A stretch of 64,000 nt of DNA, from assembly GCA_032622095.1 (NCBI GenBank), contig CP136061.1, forward strand, positions 11,795,287-11,859,286, in the 5' to 3' direction. This document shows, in pieces, positions 11,033 to 20,193 of this stretch. Source of the stretch: Siphonodentalium dalli. Taxonomy: Eukaryota; Mollusca; Scaphopoda; Gadilida; Siphonodentaliidae. Positions within the stretch are counted from its first letter, which is position 1; every line of letters begins with the position of its first letter. Position numbers and translations under genes: made by a program. The notes beneath the pieces were generated by a model, which worked only from the letters and a program-made list of their open reading frames with translations, was not told where the DNA came from and searched no databases.

Positions 11033-11951
11033 TCTAGTATACATTTTTGAAAGATCTGTGTGTGTGTGTGTGTGTGTATCTGTGTGTTTGAAATCGATGA
11101 ACTCAAAAACGGCTAAGCCAATTTCGATGAAATTTGGTATATGGGGGTATTTTCGGGTCAGGAGTAACATAGGCCTATTGATTTTAAGATCCGAGGTCAA
11201 CTTTTCACGTGCCGAGGTCAAATCTGTTTTTACGCCGTTTTGCGCTAATATATTTCAGTTCGGTGCTCACAAATCGATTCGATATAGCGCGAATAATAAA
11301 TTGCCAATCATATAATTTACACGGTTAGAATCTGTGTGGCTTCATCTTTCCAACGATATATAATATGTATGTATCCGTTTTAGTTATCTGACTCAATTAT
11401 TAAGAAGAAGTGGTACGATCTTCTATCAGGGTAAAAACAATGCGTAACTTCTATGACGTCGTTAGAGTTCATAACGTTAGATCACGTTAACTCTTACCCG
11501 GCCGATGCATTTGACTGTTTCAGACGTCTTGGCGATATCTCGGGCACCGATGGTAATTTATCTTTACGTTGAAACTTGATAATTAATGAGCGTGTGTATA
11601 TGAGGCGCGTTTATATAATTCAGTGGAAATCAAATCGGGTTAAACTGGCGGATTTTTACGGACGAAATTTGATGCATAGGGTATCTCGGTATCCGCTGGG
11701 CCGATTTCCCGGTATCCGCTGGGCCGATTTCCACCATTTTTGGGGTGTTGGTGTTTGATCCCACCTGACCTTGACCTTCAAAATGGTCAATTCAAGGTCA
11801 AATCGGGTAAAACCGGATGGATTTCGACGGGTACTTTTGTCGGGTACTTTTGTTCGGGCACTGGACGGGTCAAATCGTGACCCCACTTGACCTTGGCCTT
11901 CAAAATAGACAATTCAAGGTCAAAGCCCGGACGAAGTCGGGTCACCTTCTA
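11033..11951 (+). mobile_element. Helitron-like element, family B
   Basis: Starts TCTAGTATACATTTTTGAAA with a (TG)n tract and contains 'gaggtcaacttttcacgtgc' and 'ttgaccttcaaaatggtcaa' segments. It ends in a hairpin (GCCCGGACGAAGTCGGGT), then CACCTTCTA directly followed by TCTC. Closely related copies lie at 58159-59048 and 59049-59853 on the minus strand. Confidence 0.78.
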
Positions 11952-12741
11952 TCTCATATATATTTTGAAGACCTCTGTCTGTTTGTTTGTATGTTTGTAT
12001 GTTTGTATGTTTGTCATTTATACAAATCTACGATTCTCGACCGATCGGGACCAAACTTGGTACGTGTGTGTAGTTTGACCAGGCGGTGGACGTTGTCGTA
12101 TTGGCGAGCCCGTGCGGCGCCCGCTTCGCGCATGCGCAGACGAGATCTCGGAAACGGGTAGAGCTATCGACTTGAAATTTGGTATGTGAATAGCCCGGAC
12201 AACGTCGGGTACGATCTTCTATCAGGGTAAAAACAATGCGTAACTTCTATGACGTCGTTAGAGGTCATAAAGTTAGATCACGTTAACTCTTACCCGGCCG
12301 ATGCATTTGACTGTTTCAGACGTCTTGGCGATATCTCGGGCACCGATGGTAATTTATCTTTACGTTGAAACTTGATAATTAATGAGCGTGTGTATATGGG
12401 GCGCGTTTATATACTTCAGTGGAAATCAAATCGGGTTAAACTGGCGGATTTTTACGGACGAAATTTGATGCATAGGGTATCTCGGTATCGCCGGTATCCG
12501 CTGGGCCGATTTCCATCATTTTTGGGGTGTTGGTGTTTGACCCCACCTGACCTTGACCTTCAACATGGTCAATTCAAGGTCAAATCGGGTAAAACCGGAT
12601 GGATTTCGACGGGTACTTTTGTCGGGTACTTTTGTTCGGGCACTGTGTTTTGGACGGGTCAAATCGTGACCCCACTTGACCTTGGCCTTCAAAATAGACA
12701 ATTCAAGGTCAAAGCCCGGACGAAGTCGGGTCACCTTCTAG
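11952..12741 (+). mobile_element. Chimeric Helitron-like element: A head, B tail
   Basis: The first 250 bp are a family A start with one 122-bp unit. Near 12209, within the family A hairpin, the sequence switches to family B interior ('tacgatcttctatcagggta') and ends with the family B hairpin and CTAG (12738-12741). The next base is T and the older repeat resumes. This is a direct record of end exchange between families. Confidence 0.78.
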
Positions 12742-13620
12742 TCCTATATATTCATAAACCATGGTTCTATATTCCCGGTATAAAGAACATTCAGATATTT
12801 AACCTGAAAAAATTGCATAAATCCTAACATTAGTGGTCTAATTCCAGACAAATGCACACAGCTACGGGCAAGAGACCAGGACACACCGGGCTGATCATGG
12901 TTGTTTTGCCCGGTGTGAGAAAATTTTGAAAACTATACAAGAAAATAGCAAATCCTAGCATCTAGACTGGCCTCATCTGAAGCTTTCCTATAGTGTTGGA
13001 AATCTCAAACCTCATATACTCCCGCTCGATCAGGTTGGAAAATTCTCCAACTGATGACCATTTCAGTCCACAAGTTTGACCAAATGTAGTAAAATATTGT
13101 TTTGTTAAACTTATTAGGAGTTTTGTATTGACCATGGGGGAGGTACAATGACACACCGGGCCGACCATGGTTCAGACCGGTGTGCGAAAATTTTGAAATC
13201 TGAACAAGAAAATCGCAAAATCCTAGCATATAGACTAGCCTCAAGCCTTCCTAGAGTTGGAAATTTCAAACCTGACACCCCCATTGAGGTTGGAAAATTT
13301 CCAGCTGATGACAATTCCAAGGACAATGTTGACCAAATGAATGACAACATTGTTTTCTTCAATTAGTTAGCAGTCTTTGACTGGCCACGGGGGAGGGACA
13401 AGGACACAAGATTTTCAAGTGTTGGAAATTTCCGACCTGTCACCCCCCTGAGGTTGGAAAAATTTTGACTAAAATAGGAAAATATGCAATACTTGGTCCA
13501 AAACAATTAATTCCCCCCAATAAATTGTTTGAAAATCAAACTACAAGAACATTTTCAACCTATTGTTCATGTCATATTTCCAACTAATGATTTGGCACGT
13601 ATGAAATTTCCAACTGTTTA
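12742..13620. repeat. Older dispersed repeat, right part
   Basis: Resumes the repeat begun at 9335 and matches 48659-49200 ('tattcataaaccatggttct', 'acctgaaaaaattgcataaa'). It contains about three diverged units with 'gaggttggaaaattt' and 'ccaactgatgacca'. No protein is evident. Confidence 0.8.
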
Positions 13621-13626
13621 AAATTT

Positions 13627-13822
13627 TGACCTGCGGCGCACAATATACTATGGGTGATGGGATGGGGTGGTGTTTGGGTACCACCTATATACGAGCGCCT
13701 GCGGCGCATAAGATACTATGGGTGGTGGGATGGGGTGGTGGGTGGGTACTACCTATATACGAGCGCCTGCGGCGCATAAGATACTATGGGTGGCGGGATG
13801 GGGTGGTGGTTGGGTACAAGTT
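13627..13822. repeat. GC-rich minisatellite, right foldback arm
   Basis: Units with 'atacgagcgcctgcggcgca' are the inverse of the 8925-9330 units. The arm then continues through 'ctggccactagtaactgttg', mirrored near 8887-8905. Confidence 0.9.
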
Positions 13823-13884
13823 GTTCCCTATCCATTCCCGGTGCAACCGTCTGGACTGGCCACTAGTAACTGTTGTATTATAAC

Positions 13885-14375
13885 TATCTCGTTTAAAAAA
13901 ACGAGATAAAAATAAAATTTCCCACCTGCTATCTCGTTTAAACAAGATAAGTTATCTCGTTTAAACAAGATAAAAATAAAATTCCCACCTGCTATCTCAT
14001 TTAAACGAGATAAGTTATCTCGTTTAAACGAGATAAATATAAAATTTCCCACCTGCTATCTCGTTTAAACAAGATAAGTTATCTCGTTTAAACGAGATAA
14101 AAATAAAATTTCCCAACTGCTATCTCGTTTAAACAAGATAAGTTATCTCGTTTAAACGAGATAAAAATAAAAATTCCCAACTGCTATCTCGTTTAAACAA
14201 GATAAGTTATCTCGTTTAAACGAGATAAAAATAAAATTTCCCATCACTTATCTCGTTTAAACGAGATAAGTTATCTCGTTTAAACAAGATAAAAATAAAA
14301 TTTCCCATCTGCTATCTCGTTTAAACGAGATAGTTATCTCGTTTAAACGAGATAAAAATAAAATTTCCCATGTCC
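13885..14375. repeat. 64-bp tandem array, right foldback arm
   Basis: Eight or so units of the same repeat as 8389-8855 in the opposite orientation, followed by the outer end of the foldback at 14376-14389. Confidence 0.95.
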
Positions 14376-14654
14376 TCATCCAGCCACCGTATATTCTTGT
14401 CTCTAAGATTATTTAGTTATAACGTGATACGTAATGACATTAAATCGTATGGAAACATAGCAATTGTGTGGGCTGCGTGTCGTGAATATGTATTGAGAAA
14501 TAACGTCACACGTAATGACATTAAATCTCAAGGAAACCCGCGAAATAGAAAACAAATCAAATTTATTGTTTTAATGTTTTAAGTTATTTCCTTCATAACA
14601 AGAGCCTTCGTGAAAAAGAACCCTCTCAATACTTTAGAATATAGAATTAACCTT

Positions 14655-14812
14655 TAAACTAACAAAAACCTTCGGAATGGCGAACCTTCGGAATAGAGAA
14701 CCTTCGGAATAGCGAACCTTCGGAATAGTGAACATTCGGAATAGTGAACCTTCGGAATAGAGAACCTTCGGATTAACGAACCTTCGGAATAGCGAACCTT
14801 CGGAATAGAGAC
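14655..14812. repeat. 16-bp tandem array (gaaccttcggaatagc), right
   Basis: About ten units, inverted relative to 7434-7597. Just right of it, 14816-14880 ('atgtgacctaaccctcgacc') resembles 6355-6400, so the outer context may also have been duplicated. From 14880 to 15415 I see no feature. Confidence 0.9.
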
Positions 14813-15415
14813 ATGTCCCCGACCTGATTTGTTATCTGCATGTGACCTAACCCTCGACCACACCCCTTGAGTTTCCAGTAACCGTAGCTCAAAGCTCAAA
14901 TTTCGAAATCAAAACGACAAGAGAGATGTATCTATACGTATTACGAGCAAAATATAATGCAATAGATATATATCGAAATACGTGATATTTTTCCACTTTT
15001 CTAAATTATACTGTATATTTGGTCACTTCGATGTACGATTTTCACAAGTTCACGTTGTTTCAGAAAGGCAGGTTGTTTTATAGCTGGATCTATGTAGAAT
15101 AAATTATATAATTTCTTCAAAATATTGAACAATTGCGATTTTCGTGCGCGTTTGACCAATAAAACACTGAAATCTGACACCAAATTTTTTTTCTTGAGAA
15201 AATTAAAGAATAGAATATATTTGTTTATCAGATATCCAAAAATGGGACTTTTATCCAATCTGTCGTGATTTGGCCTGCCTCCGTCATCAACGGACTAGAC
15301 TAATATGATTCAGGAATGTCTCGTAATGTAAATCGTTTCGTTTCTAACTCAGTTTGGCATTGATTATGTTTGTTTTTCTGGAGTCGATATGTCTGTACTG
15401 ATGTGTTTTGGTGTA

Positions 15416-16135
15416 TCTATTATATATTTTGGAAGATCTGTTTGTGTGCGTGTCTGTCTGTGTGATCGCGATGGACTCGAAAACGGCCGAGCCGATTTCG
15501 ATGAAACGTGGTATGTGGGGGTATTTTCGGCCGGGGGGTGGCATGGGCCTATTAATTTTCAGATCCGAGGTCAACTTTTCACGTGCCGAGGTCAAATCTG
15601 TTTTTACGCCGTTTTGCGCTAATATATTTCAGTTCGGTGCCCACAAATCGATTCGATATAGCGCGTATAATAAATTGCCAGTCATATAATTTGCACGGTT
15701 AGAATCTGTGGCGCTTCATCTTTCCAATGATGTATCACACGCCTGTGTACGTTTAAAGTTTCTACCTTAATTATCGAGAAGAACGCAGGACCATGCTTCG
15801 CTCATCGAAAAACATTCCGTAAATATATTACGCCGTCAACAGATCGTGACGTGATCGCGTTTAACTCTTAACCGGCCGATGTCGCGTTAACTCATCACCG
15901 GCCGAGGTATCCGCAAATGGCATTGGGCAATATATATATCTCGGAAACGGGTGGAGCTATCGACTTGAAATTTGGTATGTGAATGTATCTTGCCCCGGGT
16001 ACGAATTTTATCGGGCCGCCGAGCCCGTGCGACGCCAGCTTCGCGCATGCGCAGACCAGATCTCGGAAACGGGTGGAGCTATCGACTTGAAATTTGGTTT
16101 TTGAATAGCCCGGACGAAGTCGGGTCACCTTCTAG
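15416..16135 (+). mobile_element. Solo chimeric Helitron-like element (B head, A body, B end)
   Basis: It starts TCTATTATATATTTTGGAAG after an A and ends CACCTTCTAG (CTAG 16132-16135) before a T. The head and first 500 bp are family B, about 15940-16105 is a family A 122-bp unit with GCGCATGCGC, and the final hairpin is family B. Its 3' end lies only 50 bp beyond the donor of the TSP1 exon at 16186-16356. Confidence 0.78.
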
Positions 16136-16185
16136 TTGTATATAATTCTAAGGATAATCTTAAATTCATTTAAGGGTTCACAAAC

Positions 16186-16356
16186 CTGGACATGCGGTCT
16201 CGTTGCAGGCGATAGCCCGAGTTAAACTTCCATCGCACGTGACTCCCCCATTGCTAGGTGCTGGATTACTACACTGCCGTCCTTGTGTTTTAGATCCAGA
16301 TCCGCAAGTAACGGAACATCTTCCCGAGTCACTCCATGTCGTCCAAGCACCGTCCA
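16186..16356 (-). CDS. TSP1-repeat exon, intact, divergent type
   Basis: Minus-strand exon of 171 nt between a pyrimidine-rich acceptor (..CTGATTTTAAG) and a donor (CCAG|GTTTGT), phase 1 at both ends. The 56 residues form a full thrombospondin type-1 repeat: W4, W7, C13, C17-G, a basic/Gln strand ending C28, GG, C40, C50, C55-P. TSP1 repeats are extracellular, about 55 residues, with three disulfides, and mediate adhesion or matrix binding. It is one residue longer than the exons at 22-30 kb and is not part of the recent array. It is probably the last intact repeat of this gene in the window, unless it belongs to a neighbouring paralogue. Confidence 0.88.
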
Positions 16357-16377
16357 CTTAAAATCAGAAAGAGACAA

Positions 16378-16451
16378 GAAAACCATAGTCAGAAATTGGT
16401 AACGCCACCAAGATCATATTATTAGCCATAAATATAAATTATAATATAATT
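16378..16451. repeat. Dispersed 90-bp repeat, copy 2
   Basis: Matches 53-142 and 50127-50217. Read on the minus strand it lies just upstream of the exon at 16356 and its 'TGGTTTTCTTGTCTC' edge forms part of that exon's pyrimidine tract. Confidence 0.8.
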
Positions 16452-16471
16452 ATAATATAAATTATTATTCA

Positions 16472-16503
16472 TTAGTTAGCGTTAATATAGGCGCTAACTA
16501 ATG
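16472..16503. repeat. Short hairpin
   Basis: 'attagttagcg' pairs with 'cgctaactaat' around a 10-base loop. From 16504 to 17086 no gene or repeat was recognised. Confidence 0.7.
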
Positions 16504-17086
16504 ACTTGTTAAATAACATCTAATAAATATTCATCTTATTCATAACTTTAAGGAGTCCTTCTGGCACACGAGAATATTTATCGCCGTTTGATTTGCACCA
16601 AGTGAACTCGGCGCATATATAATTGATAGAACAGACCTCTATTATGATGATCGTGTCGTTATTTGTTTAAGATACGTATCAATTGACATATACGCACCCG
16701 TTCCCTCATTAAAATATATATATATCGCCCATTTTAGCGGACCTCCGCGAATTCGGGGACTTCCGCAAAGTGACCTCCACAAATCTGGACCTAGTGCAAA
16801 TCGTCGCACCCAATGCAATTTGTAAACAAATACGATTGACAAGCGTTTTAATGAGGTGAGCTTTAATTAAACGAAAGAAGCATTCTACATAAAATATTTG
16901 TCATGGACTCAGCCAGTGTGCCATATGTATGTGTCAACTAAGGTCGCTTTGCGTGGTAAAAGTGAAAAGTGAAAGTGGAAAATCCTATTGAAAATGAAGT
17001 AGCATACAATTTTGGGATTTCCGCGGCAGATTGCAGTGAATCTATACTATTGGAAGTGAATGTACAATTCCTGGAATTCTATCAGA

Positions 17087-17164
17087 TATCGCGACTCTGC
17101 TCGTTTTCGTGATCATACGTTATATAGGGCCTATATGACCACGAAAACGAGTCGAGTCGCGATA
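17087..17164. repeat. 78-bp palindrome
   Basis: 'tatcgcgactctgctcgttt' mirrors the right arm ending 'acgagtcgagtcgcgata', with a small centre at tatagggcctata. A long hairpin with few mismatches. Confidence 0.85.
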
Positions 17165-17364
17165 CATCCATCGGTACAAACACATTGTGTATACGATACA
17201 ATTTTGACTTGATGACCAGAAAATAAAAGATGGCGGTTAATCCAAATCTCCAACAGAATAGACATGCGCGCTCCGATTAAAATTACCCATAATTCACTTC
17301 ACTACACCAGGGGTTCCCAATGGGTTATGCATTATTTTCAGGCTATCAGATTATTTATATATTC

Positions 17365-17520
17365 AAGAACATATTATTACACCGGTGACTTTAGGTTTAC
17401 AATTTCAGCCTGTCCTGACTCTATCGGTATGTTTGAGTTATATTTTCAAGAACATATTATTTACGGTGGCGTTCACTTTACAATTTCAGCATTTACGTGA
17501 TTCTATCGGTACGATTGAGC
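17365..17520. repeat. Two-unit tandem repeat, about 83 bp
   Basis: Units share 'aagaacatattatt' and 'tttacaatttcagc' then 'gactctatcggta' / 'gattctatcggta'. No coding evidence. The flanks 17165-17365 and 17520-17750 show nothing recognisable. Confidence 0.55.
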
Positions 17521-17750
17521 AAGGTACAAAACCTATTCTCCCACAATGTGTTCGCTCACTGCTCCACAGATTATCAAAAACTGAAAAACAACTTACACCA
17601 CCTTGTGGCGTAATAAATGAAATTCCGTGAGATACGGGCATTTGTTCGTCCGCTCGAGACCTAGTCGGAATATTACACGAGGGTCGACATTTCAGGTCAA
17701 GAGCGGCGACAAATTGAGCTCCTAATAATTGAAAATATCAGCCGAGTACT

Positions 17751-17852
17751 TCATGTGTAACTAGAAAGCCCCGAAAGCAACACGACATTGCTGAGAAATC
17801 GCTGTGCAACATGCGAAAGGAAAATCAGAATTCACACACACCTGGACATTGC
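17751..17852. repeat. About 100-bp direct repeat left of LINE remnant
   Basis: Starts 'tcatgtgtaactagaaagcc' and ends 'ctggacattgc'. The same sequence, about 87% identical by eye, follows the LINE remnant at 19594-19693. It reads as an unusually long target-site duplication. Its last bases (minus strand) include the 3' end of a TSP1 exon and its donor (ATGTCCAG|GTGTG). Confidence 0.7.
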
Positions 17853-18659
17853 AGTCTCCGCAGACACCTCAAAATCTGTCACATATATAGTTTAAAGTGG
17901 CGCTTCGAGTTCTCACACGAGGAAAGAAAAATTGTTGTATCTGGTACCTCCCAAAACTGGGGTCACACTGATTATAGACCATGGGAGCTCGGACCCAGAC
18001 ATATCGCCAACGTAGATGAAGTCTCTCATCTGGGTAATATTCAGAGTTCGACTGGTCAACAGAACTAAAACGTTGAGAAGGCAAATGCTTCTGTTCAGCT
18101 TGTCGCTTACCAGTTTCAACCGAATTCTTACCTTTATCCAACCTAAAGATTCTTATGCATATCGTTATTCCCAAAGCTCTTTATGGTTGTGAATCATGGT
18201 GGGGTTTGTCACATACGCAGCATACGACGTTAGAACGCGCTTACCGCATGTGTGTTAAGATTTTACAGCGCATTCCGAAACGGAGTAATACAATATTATC
18301 CCTATCACTACTCGGACTTCTCCCTATTGATTACGAAATTCAGCGGAGAAAATTATTGTTTCTTTGAACACTGGTTAACTTACCACGGGATCACAGATCA
18401 TCTCTCGATGTATTACTATTCAATTATTTGGTAATCGAATCTACGGTCGCCCGATGACAAGATTTCTGAAAGATATCTATGATACTCTCCATAGATTCAA
18501 CTTATACCATTATATTCCATGTTTTACGGAAACGGGTTTCTTCCCCATTCAGTCTACTTGGAAGAAAATTGTCAGAGATTGTCTCACTACTCACGCGAGG
18601 TGAGTCAGAATGATCAGAGAGACGTTCTATCATTTCACATCAAGGTAAAATCAGAAAGC

Positions 18660-18754
<95 letters not shown>

Positions 18755-19593
18755 AAGAGCGTATTTTCCAATCTGTGTCAAGATGGCAATATTTTTAACA
18801 AAACCACATATGACAAGGACGCTCAATGCAGTCTCTGCAACCAAACATATTCAAATAACTTGTTTCATATATGTATCTGGAGTGTACATGTACATCTGAG
18901 TTTGCACAGATGGTTCGAAACACATTTTGGTATTCACTGATTGACATATTTGGAATTGACACTGTTATCTTTCTTGACAACATGAATACTGATACATTCC
19001 TTGCGTATTGCCTTGTTGTGTGATGAATTATCGTCTTTGCAAGCGATGTGTGCGGTTTTTTCGTCCTATGTTCCTGATCAAGTTTTTATTAATGAAAGTA
19101 CCGGTATAAAATCGGATACGTTATTAACGTATATATAATGTTGGAAGAAACACTCTTAGCACATTGTTTTGGTTGATGCATCGGTGCAGAAGCTCACCTC
19201 ATCTCTGACAAGAAACAATTATTCGTACAATGCGTCCGCTTCATTTGCGAATTATGCGCGGTCTGAATAGTTCATATATACATACATATTATATGTCTTA
19301 AACATCTTGTCTTGCAGTATATTATTCCCACAATATATTATAGCGCGTCGTGTCTTCGGTATGGTGACTGGAATGACGTCAGTTCTCCTGATATTTTGAT
19401 TATAACTTAAGGAATTAGATCGGCCTGTCCGCACTTGATGGACGGGCTTATATACCTAAGTTACTTCAAAACCACCGACTTCAAATGAGCCGTCTCAATG
19501 TAAATTATATTCTGTATATATGCCACCAGTTAACTTTTGTATATATATTGTATCATAATGGTCTCCATATTTGGAGAAATAAACATATCTCTC
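17853..19593 (+). pseudogene. Degraded LINE remnant, C-terminal RT region
   Basis: Plus-strand fragments in shifting frames resemble the C-terminal half of a non-LTR retrotransposon protein. At 18155-18367 the frame has VIPKALYGCESWW and a GLLPIDYEIQRRKLLFL-like segment. About 18396-18600 reads IYGRPMTRFLKDIY and later WKKIVRDCLT, and about 18800-18870 has CSLCNQTY before FHI. Stops and frameshifts separate these pieces, and a (CT)n tract interrupts the middle. The 3' end is an AT-rich tail (aaataaacatatctctct). RT catalytic motifs are absent, so it is 5'-truncated and dead. It is a different family from the LINE at 20194. Confidence 0.75.
18657..18752. repeat. (CT)n microsatellite
   Basis: About 46 CT units with a single early interruption, inside the degraded LINE. 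Confidence 0.98.
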
Positions 19594-19693
19594 TCATGTG
19601 TAACTAGAAAGCCCCGAAATCAACACGACATGCTGATAAATCGTTGTTCAATATGCGAAAAGAAAAGCAGAATGCACACAAAACTGGACATGC
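19594..19693. repeat. About 100-bp direct repeat right of LINE remnant
   Basis: Partner of 17751-17852. Here the sequence continues uninterrupted into the TSP1 exon fragment at 19684-19738, so this is the original target context. Confidence 0.7.
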
Positions 19694-19738
19694 GGATTCG
19701 TTGCAGGAGACCGTCTGCGTTAAACTGCCATCGCAAGT
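19684..19738 (-). pseudogene. 3' end of a TSP1 exon (broken)
   Basis: The minus strand encodes TCDGSLTQTVSCNESACP, matching the last third of the exon at 16186-16356 (18 of its 56 residues). Upstream the match is lost, so W-x2-W and the first cysteines are missing, and the donor is changed (CCAG|TTTTG instead of GT). It is a relic of an old exon duplication. Confidence 0.8.
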
Positions 19739-20184
19739 AATAACCAATCAGTATTGTGTCCAAAATATCATTTAATTTGGAGTTTGCGCTTAGTACCGCC
19801 CAGCTGGGCTTTTATACCATTTTTCTCTCAAAATCGCCAAGCTGGGTCTCCTGTATGTCAGTGTTTGTCATTTTGACAGACAATCTCTTAGTTTACCGAT
19901 AATTACGCTCTCAAAAATAAAATCGAATCTTTGAAAAACCGAGAGAACATGGGGAATGGACTAAGTTTAAAATGGAATATATGTGGTGATTACTTCAGTT
20001 GGTTGAACACTTCATTTTTTGACGATTAGGTACAATAACAAAGATATACTGCTCAGCAGCAAATCTACACACGGTGAGGTACATTAACAAAACAATGTCT
20101 GAGCGATACATATAACAGATATGGTACATTAACATATAATATGTGGGCGATTGTAACGTTGACAACCAACACCGTTATACATAC

Positions 20185-20193
20185 CAACGCATT
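20185..20193 (-). pseudogene. Last 9 nt of TSP1 exon split by LINE
   Basis: 'caacgcatt' preceded by the donor side 'atac' is the 3' end of the exon whose main part is at 22109-22264. The LINE at 20194-22108 lies between. Confidence 0.85.

Larger units (their letters stand above)
8367..14389. mobile_element. Nested foldback element, TA at both ends
   Basis: The outer ends are 'cggtggctggatgaggacat' and its exact complement, each with TA outside (8365-8366, 14390-14391). The left arm (8367 to about 9330) and right arm (about 13627-14389) are each a run of about 64-bp repeats followed inward by a GC-rich minisatellite in matching inverted order. Between the arms lies a different repeat (9335-9481 and 12742-13620), itself split by Helitron-like elements at 9482-12741. 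No transposase is visible. TA flanks would suit a Tc1/mariner-like or similar cut-and-paste origin, but that is inference. Confidence 0.8.

Noticed and set aside
18519-18899. Open frame with a long Ser-Leu run
   Set aside because: The run is the translated (CT)n microsatellite within a degraded LINE.
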